Assembly: GCA_028571685.1 (NCBI GenBank)
Contig: CM053141.1
Span: 50,218,333-50,282,332 of the forward strand
DNA: 64,000 nucleotides
From: Heterohyrax brucei
Lineage: Eukaryota > Chordata > Mammalia > Hyracoidea > Procaviidae
Reading direction: 5' to 3'
Under the pieces are notes generated by a model that worked only from the letters and a program-made list of their open reading frames with translations, had not been told where the DNA came from and made no database searches. Position numbers and translations under genes: made by a program. Within the stretch, counting starts at the first letter, position 1. Every line of letters starts with the position of its first letter. This document shows, one piece after another, positions 11,130 to 22,800 of this stretch.

Positions 11130-11800
11130 TTGTTCCTCTTACTTTCCAGGTCTACTGGACATAAATCTTCTAGCTCTCACTGGAATGCCACCCCTACAAC
11201 CCTAGTCATTGTCAATGCTCCAATCTTTACCTTCTTCAGGAGTTATTTAACTGACACTTTCACTGGGAGGCTTTGTATGACTGAAAACCAAAAAATGGAG
11301 TCTGTTGTTCGCAAGTCTCTTCCAACTCATAGCAGTCCTGTAGAACGGAAAGTTGCTGTTCCATAGGTTTCCAAGGCTGCAGTCGTTATGAAAGCAGACT
11401 GCCACATCCTTCTGCCATGCAGCAGATGGTGGGTTCTAACTGCAGACCTCTCAGTTTGCAGTTGATCCTTTTACCACTGTTCCACCACAACTCCCTCTTG
11501 TATGACCAAACCCATTGCTGTCGTTTTCAACTCAAAATTGTGACCAGTCTATTTAAATTGCTCCACTCAACACCTGCACCCAACACTCTTCATTCTTCTT
11601 CATCCATTTCTTTTTTTTCCCTTGGCTATTGTCACCACCTTACTTAGTATATATTAGTTATTTGGTTAGCTGATTCCATCCACTAAGTCTGTAACCTCCC
11701 AGGAAGAATGTTTGTTCTACTGCTGTATCTTTGGCAGCTAGAACAGTGCCTGGACCACAGTAGCTACTCCATAAATATTTGTTGAGTGAAATTAAGTACA
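11130..11800 (+). mobile_element. L2 LINE 3' end, split by AfroSINE
   Basis: The end reads CTAGAACAGTGCCTGGACCA, then CTCCATAAATATTTGTTGAG, the classic L2 3' terminus. An antisense AfroSINE interrupts it at about 11295-11495. Old and diverged. Confidence 0.7.
11295..11495 (-). repeat. AfroSINE (long subtype), antisense
   Basis: TCGCAAGTCTCTTCCAACTC, CCATAGGTTTCCAAGGCTGC and the extra CAGACTGCCACATCCTTCTG segment of the longer subfamily; ends CACTGTTCCACCACAACTCC. Confidence 0.75.
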
Positions 11801-12004
11801 GGGGTAAGCTTAATAGGAAGCATGTTAACATTAATTTACTTCTAATGGGAAAAAATGTCACCTAAATAAACATATAAAGCCAGCCAAGTGCAGATAAAGT
11901 AGGCAAATACTTTTTTTCCTACTCTTTTACTTTAACATTAACCTGACTGGAGGTGGGGGAGGGAGGTGAGAAGTTAAGGGAAGAAAGTGCATCCTTGTCC
12001 ACAG

Positions 12005-12620
12005 GCCTTAAATCACCAGACTGTCAATGCCCCAAACTTCTTAGACTTTCTTGAGTCCTCTTTTTCTCACATCCAGTGCAGAATTGTTGGCCATTTTTCA
12101 CCATCTCCACCGCTATCCTTTCCAGCCACAATCAGTTCTTCCTTGAATTGTTGCAAACTGTTATATGGCTTCTCTGCTTCCAGTTTGGCTCTGCTTAATC
12201 TTTACTTCCAAAGCTGCCAGAATAATTCTCTTAAAAAGCTAAGTCACATTAAGGCATGCTTCTGAGCAGAACTTTCCAGTGGCTCCCCAAGCCTCAGAGT
12301 TAAAGTCCTAACAATCCCAGCAATTCTGGCTCCATTACTTTTGAAACTCATTTGCTACTATTCTCCCTTTCTACCACTTCCTCCCAACCACACCAGCTTC
12401 CTCTCTCATTCTTGAACATACCAGGTAGGTCCCCATCTCAGGGCTTTTGCACTAGCTGTTCTATGTGCCAGAATTCTCTTTCCTCATATATGGACATGAT
12501 TCAGTGTCTCTTGCTTCAAGCCTTTGCTCAAATGTCAACTTTTCAATGAGGCCTGTGTGCTGGTCATCCACTTGAAATTTATGGCACTTACCCCTTCTGG
12601 TAACTCCTATAATTTACTAA
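12005..12620 (+). mobile_element. L2 LINE fragment, sense
   Basis: CTCAGGGCTTTTGCACTAGC, GCTCAAATGTCAACTTTTCA and ATGAGGCCTGTGTGCTGGTC are landmark blocks of L2. No intact frame. Confidence 0.75.
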
Positions 12621-12634
12621 TTTATTATGATTAT

Positions 12635-12790
12635 GAAGTCCAAAAGTGGTGCAAATCATTAATGTGTTCTACTGCTGATAGTTAGGAAGTTCAAGTTCAC
12701 CCAGAGGCACCTTGGAGGAAAAGCCTGGCCATCTGATTCCAAAAAATCAGAAATTGAGAACCCAATGGAGCATGGTTCTACTCTGATTTC
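12635..12790 (+). repeat. AfroSINE, sense, diverged
   Basis: AAGTGGTGCAAATCATTAAT, GAGGCACCTTGGAGGAAAAG and ATGGAGCATGGTTCTACTCT follow SINE order; the tail is lost. Confidence 0.55.
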
Positions 12791-13018
12791 TAATTCAAAA
12801 ATCTACATTGGAATGGTATGAGAATTTCTAAGAATATTGATCTAACATTCTATGATGCATGCTCTAAATATTTATTATTTCTTTACCAAAGAAATTGTCA
12901 CTCAAGTCAAGTAATATTGGTCACCTCATTTTTACCCTTTAAATAGTGAACATGAATTTAAAGATCTAAAATTTTCCACATGCCCCTTTTGTTGCTAATT
13001 TCAAAGGGATATTTGAGA

Positions 13019-13069
13019 TTCTGCCATGAGTCGGATCCGACTCGACAGCACTTGGCTTGGCTGGCTTGT
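13019..13069 (+). repeat. AfroSINE 3' tail only
   Basis: About 50 bases: CCATGAGTCGGATCCGACTC, then GACAGCACTTGGCTTGGCTG. No SINE body precedes it. Ends in TTGGC units rather than poly-A. Confidence 0.85.
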
Positions 13070-13344
13070 AACTTCTAGATTATTAATAAAACTGAGATTT
13101 TTTTTTTCTGAAAGTTAATTTACAGACTTAACTTCACAGTTAGTTTATACCAGACATTCTTACTTAAAGATATACAATTATAACTTCCTTTTACCAACAA
13201 AATGCTTGGCTCCCAATGCCCTCAAGAATTACAGCAGTAAATCCATACAGTATTATTCCAGTTCCTCATTACAATATAGTCAGTATCAATAACTTGAATT
13301 AGCTGGAATCTGCTTAGACTGTGGTAACTGAGAGATATTTTTCC

Positions 13345-13460
13345 CCCCGCCATGGACACCTAGTGAGCATCTACTATGTACAGATTTAGACTGGTTGCTG
13401 AAGATTCAAAAATAAAGCAGTCTATGCTCCAACGAGCTCACAGATTAGTAAGCATTGACT
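13345..13460 (+). repeat. L2-class fragment
   Basis: GAGCATCTACTATGTACAGA and CTCCAACGAGCTCACAGATT resemble the widespread L2 segment. The rest of 13070-13660 shows nothing recognisable. Confidence 0.45.
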
Positions 13461-13659
13461 CAATCTGAAATAATTGGTTATAATACAAAGAAAATTTGAA
13501 ACACAATTTTTTATTTCTCTTATTTCCTTTTTTCCAGTTAAATCCAAGGCAAAGTATATTTCCTCCTTTTCCAAACTACATCATTAAACAAATCATTTAT
13601 TAATTAACATGGAGAAATACATGAAACACTTCCTCAAAGAATAGAAATAATATGATAGT

Positions 13660-15300
13660 TGAGAATGGTACAAACATCTGTGAATGACACTCACATTATT
13701 TCTAAAATCAGCAGGTAATGTCAAAAGACATACTAGCATAGGACTTTCAAAAATAAGTTTCTATAAGAGAGACTTACATAAATGGAGAAACATACGCTGC
13801 TCATGGACTGGAAGACTTAACATTGTGAAAATATCTATTTTACCCAAAGCAATTTACTTATATAATGTAATCCCAATACAAACTCCTATGACTTTTTTAA
13901 TGAGATGGAGAAACAAATTTGTTTGGAAAGGGAAGACGCAAAACACTTCTGAAGAACATACGTGGAGGCCTTTCACTATCTGACTTTAGAACCCATTACA
14001 CTGCCACAGTGGTCAAAACAGCCTGGTACTGGAATAAAAAGAGACAGATAGATCAATGGAACAGAATTGAGAACCCAGAGATGACATCATCCTCCAATGT
14101 ATAGCTGATATTCAACAAAATCCCTAAGATATTAAACTGGAGTAAAAGCAATGTCTTCAACAAATGGTACTGGCAGAATTCGATATCCATCTGCAATAAA
14201 CTGAAACAAGACTCGTATCTCACATCTTATACAAAAACCAACTCAAACTGGATGAAAGACCTAAATATCAAATCTGAAACTATAAAGCTCACTCAAGAAA
14301 AATTAGGATCAACAATGGAAGGTATAAAACAAAATGTAGACAAACTTCAAAATCTGACAAACCACAATCAATAGGAGAAAATAGATAAATGGGAACTACT
14401 AAGAATCAAACACTTTGCTCATCCAAAGACTTTATCAACAGAATTAAAAGACCACCTACAGAATGGGAAAAAATATGTTAGACCAATGCCTGATCTCCAT
14501 AATCTATAAGGTACTACAAACTATCAATAAGAAAAGGATAAATAATCCAGTTAAGTGATGGGCAAAGGAGATGAACAGATACTTCTCTAAAGAGGAGATG
14601 CAGGCAGCCAAAAAAAAAAAAAATGCGGACATGCTCACAATCATTAGCTATTAAAGAAATTCAAATCAAAACTACCATGAGATACCATCTCACCCCAACA
14701 AGGTTGGCTATGATCCAAAAAGTGCAAAACAACAAATGCTGGAGAGGCTATGGAGAGATTGGAACACTACTACACTGTTGGTGGGATTGCAAAATGGTGC
14801 AACCTCTTTGGAAAGCAATCTGGCACTTCCTTAAAAAGATGGAAATAGATGTATCATTTGACCCAGTAATTCCACTGACTGGAATATAGCCTGCAGAATC
14901 AAGGCCATTCACACCAACTGATACAAGCATACAAATATTTATTGCAGCACAGTCTACAATAGCAAAAAGATGGACCTAAACTAAAAGCCTAACAACAGAG
15001 GAATGGATAGGTAAACTATGGTATATATACTCAGTGGAACACTATGCAACGATAAAGAACAATGATGGTTTTAGGAAACATAACCTGGTTTCAATTGGAG
15101 GACATTATGTTGAGTGAAAGTAGTCAGCGACAAAAGGACAAATACTGTACAAGACCCCTACAATACGAACTTTAGAACAGGCTCATGCATAGAAGAAAAG
15201 ACTCTGACGACTGCAAGGGTGGCAAGGGTGGGAGGGAGAGGTTGGGGTATAGGTAGCTGATAGAAATTTGGTTGGGTGAAATCACTGACAGCACACATTA
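13660..15300 (+). mobile_element. 5'-truncated L1 (ORF2 C-terminal half and 3' UTR), sense
   Basis: Translations in shifting frames follow L1 ORF2p after the RT domain: [73 protein letters not shown]. 3'-UTR sequence then runs to GACAGCACACATTA, matching 48795-48810. Cut at its 3' end by the SINE at 15302. Several frameshifts; not functional. Confidence 0.9.
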
Positions 15301-15301
15301 G

Positions 15302-15440
15302 AAGCCAAGCCAAGTGCTGTCCAGTTGGATCCGACTCATGGCAACCGTAGGGGCCAGGTTAGAACTGACCCCCAGAGTATTCAAGGAACGCCTGGTGGAT
15401 TTTAACTGCAGAATTAAGTTTCTACACTCCAAGGATTACC
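15302..15440 (-). repeat. AfroSINE, antisense, well preserved tail
   Basis: GCCAAGCCAAGTGCTGTCCA then TTGGATCCGACTCATGGCAA is the complement of the TTGGC-type tail. The body continues to about 15440. Sequence 15441-15877 is unassigned. Confidence 0.8.
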
Positions 15441-15877
15441 GAACATTGAAAAGAAATGGCATGTAATACACACAGGAGAGCAGTAAGTTTAATCAAGAGC
15501 TTCTGATTTCCTTGCAGAGAAGGTTGCCAGGGTCCTAAAAACTTCTAGCCTGTTAGCAGAATCTCCTGTTGAAAGGTTTCATTCCCGCGCTTACCGCGGA
15601 AACTCATGGTTAAATTCTGGCCCATGAAAACTTCTTTTCGTCTACAAGCGCACATCCTACGAGTCATAGCGATGCTGTAGCACAGCCCAGGACTGTCCCA
15701 CAGCTGTACATCTTGAAGGAAGCTGCCAGGCCATTCCCCTGCGGCAGCAGGTGGGCTACAGCGTTCCACTACGAGAGCGGAAGGTGAGTCCTGGACAACC
15801 GACCTTGCAGACCGTAGTCCAGCGCTCAACCACGGCGTTGTTGGGGTTCCTCTAGAAGCACTCAGACTAACACCAAA

Positions 15878-16060
15878 CTTGATTCCGACTGGTAGCGATA
15901 CGATAGGACTGGGAAGAAGTGGCCCATAGGGTTTCTCGGGCTGTAAATCTATACTAAGCATAGATTTACATCGTTCTCCTCTGGAAAAGCTAACGTGTTC
16001 TAACCTCTGACCTTTTGATAAGCAGTCGACAACTCTGCCCACTGCACAACCAGGTGTCGT
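15878..16060 (-). repeat. AfroSINE, antisense, abutting MRPS30 promoter
   Basis: TTGATTCCGACTGGTAGCGA, GGCCCATAGGGTTTCTCGGG and CTGACCTTTTGATAAGCAGT follow the reverse-SINE order, ending about 100 bases before the first CCAAT box. It includes a perfect 11-base inverted repeat (15942-15952 / 15960-15970). Confidence 0.75.
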
Positions 16061-16139
16061 CTATGAACATCAATCTGAAAATAACCAAGCTCTACGCGGT
16101 GGAGTTGATTGCCCAGGACCAAGACAAGCTAACTAACAG

Positions 16140-16304
16140 GAGCAATTCCATTGGCTAAGTCTTGATGACGCAATGTACCTCAAGCCTAATGAAAACCTGT
16201 TTCCGTAAGCCTGGCTCAGATTCTGCTGTCTTATTGGTCCCTTTGACAAGAGGGCGGGGACAATTGATGAAATTGACCTCTGGGCCCGGAACCCCCCGGC
16301 AAAA
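16140..16304 (+). promoter_or_regulatory. MRPS30 promoter and 5' edge of CpG-rich region
   Basis: No TATA box is visible. Seen directly are ATTGGC (inverted CCAAT) at 16150-16155, TGACGCAAT at 16166-16174 (resembles an ATF/CREB or C/EBP half-site), ATTGG at 16233-16237 and a GC box GGGCGGGG at 16252-16259. CpG density rises from here through exon 1, about 16250-16900. This fits a TATA-less housekeeping promoter. The transcription start is inferred to lie within about 60 bases upstream of the ATG. In human this gene has a divergent non-coding transcript, but no antisense exon can be read from sequence here. Confidence 0.6.
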
Positions 16305-16881
16305 ATGGCGGCGGCCAGGTGCTGGAGACTGCTGCCTCGTAGTCAGGGGCTGTCACTGCACACCGCGGCCAAGGTGGCCGTCGTGGCGCCAGAGACTTGT
16401 GGCCCAGATGTCACGCCGGCCCCCGTTGCGCGCTATCCCCCGATTATGGCCTCCTTGACTGCCAAAAGCAAGGCCGCACGGCAGCGGCGGATAGAGCGAT
16501 GGCAGGCGGCGGTGCACGCGGCCGAGTCTGTGGATCAGAAGCTGCGGATCCTCACCAAGATGCAGTTCAAGAAATACGTTGTTTACCCGCAGACCTTCGC
16601 CCTGAACGCTGACCGCTGGTACCAGGGCTTCACCAAAACCGTGTTCCTGTCAGGCCTGCCGCGGCAGCCGGTGGAGCCCGCGCCAGCGTTGGACCTGGCG
16701 TCCCTGCGCGCCGCCGCCTGTGACTGCCTCCTGCAGGAGCACTTCTACCTGCGGCGCAAGCGGCGCGCGCCCCTCTTCCAGGAACAGGAGGCTGTTGCCT
16801 CGCCCTTTCTGGACCAGCTAGTGGCAGCCCTCGTGGGCTTGCTCAGCCCTCACAACCCGGCCTTGTCAGTGGCCGCCATCG
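16305..16881 (+). CDS. MRPS30: MRPS30 coding exon 1
   Basis: It encodes residues 1-192 plus the first base of codon 193 (phase 1). It is GC-rich, unlike the AT-rich flanks, and ends at a strong donor (G|GTGAGT). It carries the presumed mitochondrial presequence, the basic stretch [13 protein letters not shown] and the start of the PDCD9-family domain. The open frame continues past the donor to 17009, but those residues are intronic and unlike MRPS30. Confidence 0.96.
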
Positions 16882-19800
16882 GTGAGTGCCTGGGTCAGCC
16901 ACACCGGCTGGGGGCAGTGGGGATTAGAGGAAACGGCCCGCAGCTAGTGGACCCAGCGGTAAAGTTGACCTTTCTGCGTCGTGGCTGTTTTCAGACCCTT
17001 CGCTGCTAGTTTAGAGCAGTCTGCTTTAGTAGCAGTCACTGCTGTGGGATTCTGGAGATGGGGCTCTCACGTCTGCGTTGCCACCTGCTAGTTATATATG
17101 CGTCCCTGGACTAGTAGTCGAAGCTAACCTGGACTGCAATCCTTCACTCTGCCGTTCCAGCTAAATGGGAGAGCGGTGATGGTTAAGAGAAGGGGGCTCT
17201 TGGAGCAGTTCTGGAGTTGTCTTTTAACCTATTTTTTTCTGTTTTGTAGATGGGGATTGTGATCATAGTATTTCGCCATAGAATTGTGAAGATTAAATGT
17301 GATACTGACAGTGATACCCAATGTTCACTGATTACTTATGTGCCAGGTTCCAATATGCCAAATAATTTAATCCTCACAATAATTGTTCACAGTGGGTAGC
17401 ATTGTTTTATAAAATAAGAAATCTGAAGTCCAGAAACCTTATATGCACCTGTCTAAGATCTTGTACCCAGTTGATTTGTGGGGCCAGGAATTAAACCCAG
17501 ACACTCTGGATTCCCAGTAGACCAACAACTTCCATTAACTGTTCAGTGCAGATATAGATAGTAAGGAACAGCTCGACAGTTTAAAAAAATCAGCATTTCA
17601 CTTATATCTGCTACAGGCTAGGTAACTTAGTAAGTAAAGAGTCTTCCAATACAGATGTCCTGTTTTTGACTTCTCATGGTAGCCATATCTGTGAAGTTAT
17701 AGCAGCCATATTTGTCACTTTTTTTGATTCATCTTGACAAATAGACGTGAACAGTTACGTGATTGCACAACACATAGGAATAGGGTCGCCATGAGTTGGA
17801 TCCGACTCGACGGCACTTGGCTTGGCTTGGCTTGGCTGTCAAAACAAGTGTTCTGTTCTCCAGGCATTCTGTGTTTGCTTGAAATTTACGATACACGTAA
17901 TCATTCCACTGAGAGAACAGTTCCACATTTCATCAAAAGATTGGAGACAGCTAGGTCGGTTGCCCATCAGACAACACATATGCATCAACAAACTTCAGGT
18001 TCCAATGAAAACATCACCACCATTGGTCAGAGTCTATGTGAGACTCCATCCCAGTCAATTTCTCAGTGTGCAAAGAACTGGGCCTTTCATCGACCACAAT
18101 TTGGTGGATTTTGCATTTGGACTTGTAGCTTTCTCCTTACAAAATTGTTTTTTAACTCAAGAACTGAAGTCCAGTGACCATAGGTTGCTCCCTACATGTA
18201 CTACTGACTGGTCCCTGGAGCAATTGGAAGTTGACCCTGCTTTGGGCCAAAAAAGTATCTTCAGCAATGAGGCCCGTTTTTGGATAAATGGTTTTGTTAA
18301 CAAACTAAACTATTGCATTTAGAGCGATGAGAATCCAATGGCGATTCAAGAATGTATACTTCCTCCCCCAAAAGTTACCATTCTGTGTGGATTTTGGTCT
18401 AGTGAAATCTGGCCCTTATTTTTCCCAAGATGAACAAGGAGAAACACTGACTGTCAATGGTGAAAAATATTGGGCTATGATAACTGTTAATTTTTGGTCC
18501 CATTTGGATGGTGTCGCCACTAGCCATTTACCCAAAGTTCTTTTTCACACATAAGGCTGTCAGGTGTACTTCAAAATAATAAAACAGTTAAAATTGTATC
18601 ATTTATGCACCTTGTTTTATTCAAGTTCAAAGATAGAAGATCCTTATTGGAAGACCCTTTATTTATTGAGTTAATGTTACTAATATTGCTCAGCTGAGGC
18701 TTCTCATGTTTGTGTCACTTCTCTCCCTTAGTTGGGAAGGCGATGGCCTTGAAGGAAATGTGGCTCTTGACTAGTAATGAGTTACTATATTGGTGTCCCA
18801 AGAAAACTTCCTTTACTTTGTCTGGTCCTGGTTTCACATCTATAAAACTGAGATGATGACAACAATACTTGTGGAAATTATTGTGCAAATCAAATTAATG
18901 ATTCATAAGACAGTTCTGATTGCTCATTACTTTTGTTTCTGGAGAGTGATATTCCTCTTCGTCTTATTTTCTTTGCTCTTGCATGAGAAAACTCTGTATT
19001 TTTTTAATTAGACACATTTTTTAATTAGATGCAATCATTCTGAAGTGCTGTATTATTAAGTTAGTGTACCTTAATATTCTAATGATAGCCAGTTTTATGT
19101 AAGTGATCAAATGAAAAATGTTTTTTTTTTTTTTTTTTTTTGGTAGATTATAAACGCTCGGTTCATTTTTACTGGATGCGGGGTGAAGAAATTATTTCAG
19201 CTGGCCATCGGAAAGGTCGAATTGATGCTTTGAGATACCAGATAGATGATAAACCACACAACCAGATTCGAATAGCCAAGCAGCTTACAGAGGTGAGAAT
19301 TTGTATGTAGATGTCTGTGCATATGTACTGATGTATGATGTGGGAAATGAAGTTTGGTAGAATAAAAAATTTTGGATGAATGCCTGCTTTCAAGTTTCTT
19401 TCACAGACATCTGAAATTTTCTTCTAGCTTTTTATTCTGCTATGATGTGTTCTGCGAAGGTCAAACATTCATGTTAACTAGGCTTAAGGGACATCAGTTT
19501 TCAGGACAAGATAGGTCTTTTTCTTAAAAGATTTTAGTAGTAATGTATGATTGTAATTTAAAGTAGACTACTTGGAAGCAGCAGTGAAATCAAAGGATGT
19601 ATTGTATTGGGTAAATCTACTGTAAATGACCTTTACAATCTTAAAAAGCATAGATACCAGTTTAGTGACAAAGGTGTACCTGACCCAAGCCATGGTCTTT
19701 TAAGTCACTTTCTATGCATGGGAAAACTGGACAATGAAAAAGAAAGACTAAAGAAGAACTGACACATTAGAATTATGGTGTTGGAGAAGAACATTCAATA

Positions 19801-22800
19801 CACTGTAGACTGCCAGAAGAAAAAACTTGTTCCATTTAGAGACAATGCGAGAAGCCTCCCGTGTGATGGATTGGCATAATAACAGCAATAATAGGCTTAA
19901 ACATACCCAAGATTGAGAGCATGACACAGGCCCAGGCAATGTTTCATTTGGTTATACACAAAAAATGCCACATATAGGTGGTTTTAATGAAGAGAAATTT
20001 ATTCCCCTTCTGTTTAAGAATCTCAAAGTCTGAATTTGGGGCACCAGCCCTAAAGAAAAGCTGTCTCTGTCTGCCCTGGGGGAGGATCCTTGTCTCTTTA
20101 AAACTTTTATTTTTAGGTTCCTTGGAGATCGTATAGTGTATAATTTCTCCATGCTTGTGCTTGCTTGCTTAACCTACTCTTTACTATCTCAAAAGAGCTT
20201 GATTTAAGATACATCTTACACTAATCCTTGCCTCTTTAATTAATGTAACAATCTCAGTCTGCTTCCATAAAGATTTCATCCTTGTAAATCCTATAAGGTA
20301 GTTCTACTCTCTCATGTAAAACCACCTACTGCCATTGAGTGGATTCTGACTCATAGTGTCCTTGTAGACACAGTAGAACTGTCCCATGAAATTCCCGAGG
20401 TGCACCTGATAGATTTGAACTGCCAAACCTTTTGGTTAGCATCCATAGCTTTTAACCACTATACCACCAGGGTTTCCGGCCTTACACTCCCCAAACCAAA
20501 AAACCTACTACCGTCAAGTCAATTCCAACTCATAGCACACTAAGCCAAAAAGCTGAACCTAGTGCCATCGAGTTGAAGCTAATAGTAAATCGAATTTTAG
20601 AGTTATTTTTTGGCTTGGCTTTAAGTGTTTGGAATTCTGGAGAACAGCTAGCATATTTTGAGTGTTGTCTTTAATGTTGGGGTCAACAAATTCTTCTTTA
20701 AGAGATCCCAAAATACCATTCCACACCCATTACTGTAGAATTGGTTCCAACTCATGGCCACTCTGTAGGACAGAGTAGAAGTACACCATCGAGTTCTCAA
20801 GGATGAAATTTTGATGGATGCAGACTGCCACACATTTCTCCCGCTGAGTGGCTGGTGTGTTCAAACCACTCATCTTTCAGTTTGCAACCGTGTGCTCAAC
20901 CACTATATCACTAGAGCTTCTTTTAAATGATCTAGTTAATAAATATTTTAGGTTCTGTAGGCCATAAGTTCTGTGTTTCAGCTACTCAGCTCTGCTGTTG
21001 CAACGTAAAGGCATTCATGCTCAATCTGTACACAAATGTGCTTAAGTAAAACTTGAGTTTGTAAAACAGGTGGCTAGACAGACAATGTGTTACCAAGTAG
21101 TTTTGTAAAAAACATTTAATTATAAGATTTGAAACACTAATAGAAGGTTGCTATGAGTCTAAAACAACTTGACAGCATTTTTTTTCAATGTGGACATAAA
21201 TAAAATGCATAATGATACTGCTGTGAATTTAGGGTGTCTTTTCTTTGTTTAAGTTTGTGCCGCTGGATTATTCTGTTCCTCTGGAAATCCCTGTTATGAA
21301 CTGTAAGCCAGACAAACTTCCATTATTCAAACGGCAATATGAAAACAACATATTTGTTGGTAAGTTTCTTTTGACCTTTTATGCCATAGATGTGTTCAAG
21401 GTGTCCTATGTGTTTAGAACATCAGCTATAGTAAAAAATTAGTTCATGATGATCAAGAGGTTTAGGTAGTTCAAAGCAATATAATCCATAATCTTATAAT
21501 CTTTTGCATGAAAATTGAGAAAATATATTTTCACCTGTTTTTTACTGTTACAAAATACACCAAAACATTTGCTGGTTTACCAATTTCTGCATGTAAGATT
21601 GAGTGATATTGATTACATACATGCTGTGCAACTATTATCATTATCCTTTTCCAAGTTATGCTACTACTATTAACATAAACCCAATGCAGTGATCAGTTGG
21701 TTTTTTTTTTTTTTGGTTTGTTTGTTCATTTGTTTGTTTTGCAGAAGCACCTCCTTTGTGCTGTGCACTGTGATAGCTATCAGGAATGCAAAGACTATAT
21801 AAGGCATGAAGTCTGCCCATGCAGACTTCTTTACTTTTATTCTTTTTTCCTCTATAATTTCTTGCTGACTTGAAGATTTTAAGAAAAGGTTAGCCCTCCA
21901 AAGCAATTCTGTCAGCTCCTCAATCACTGGTCTTAGGGAGTAAAATATGAGAAACTTTACCTTGAAAAGACTTCACCACTAAAGCCAAGAAGGTCAGCAT
22001 TTTGTGAAATATTGTCCCTTGTTTTCTTTACATCTAAATGTGGTATAAAAGTACTTTTTAAAAAGACTATTAGGAGTAAGCTATTTAATTATTATAGTTA
22101 AAGTAATATAGAGGTTTTACAGGTCATCAAATATTTATTTCTCTGCTGACTGATGAAGCAAATAATGATGACTAAGGCATTGGAGAGAAATAAAATTATA
22201 TAGAATTTTAAAGAGTTTTTATATATAGTCTTATGACTTAATCTGTCACAATAATGGTCTTCGTAAAAGCTAACAGATTGAGAAATTATACTTTTATGTG
22301 AAATTTCTCTATTATGATCAAGAAAAAACTCAACCATCCCAATTTGTGTGTTTTGAACACTGAGTACATGATGTGTAGAAAAGAAAGGTGGATTTGAAGC
22401 TAACACTAAAGACATGTTTTATTGTGGCATTTCATGTGAAATGTTTTTATTTCGTCCTTCAGGTTCAAAAATGGCAGATCCATACTGTTATGGTCACACC
22501 CAGTTTCATCTGTTACCTGACAAGTTAAAAAGGCAAAGGCTTTTGAAACAGAATTGTGCAGATCAGATAGAAGTCATTTTTCGAGCCAATGCTATTGCAA
22601 GCCTTTTTGCTTGGACTGGAGCACAAGCTGTGTATCAAGGTAAAACTAGTGATGTGGTATTATTATTCCTGGAAGGTATCCCTGCCATTTTAAGAAATTA
22701 ATAGTTCATTTTTGGGGGGGTTAAAATGTAGCTTGAGAGCTTTTACATCGGCACATAAGCCGGTGTTTTAAAAACCATGTTGAAATATTTTTACGTTGAA

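Larger units (their letters stand above)
16882..19146 (+). other. MRPS30 intron 1
   Basis: A 2,265-base intron. It contains a MIR copy (17290-17520), an AfroSINE tail (17781-17838), a dead DNA-transposon transposase (about 17850-18600), a second MIR (18785-18915) and a 21-T tract (19121-19141) just before the acceptor. The rest shows nothing recognisable. Confidence 0.9.
19293..21253 (+). other. MRPS30 intron 2
   Basis: A 1,961-base intron made mainly of repeats: RTE 3' end (19570-19972), LTR fragment (19972-20300), several antisense AfroSINEs (20320-20920) and a sense SINE tail (21145-21180). Confidence 0.9.

Noticed and set aside
15545-16042. 165-codon minus frame upstream of MRPS30, possible divergent gene
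   Set aside because: Its start lies in an antisense AfroSINE and the composition follows the SINE and a GC-richer patch. No family similarity. A divergent non-coding transcript is possible but cannot be read from sequence.
16162-16612. 98- and 71-codon + frames over MRPS30 exon 1
   Set aside because: Out-of-frame shadows of the real exon 1 frame.
16882-17009. In-frame continuation of MRPS30 exon 1
   Set aside because: Follows a strong GT donor and no longer matches the protein; exon 2 restores the match.
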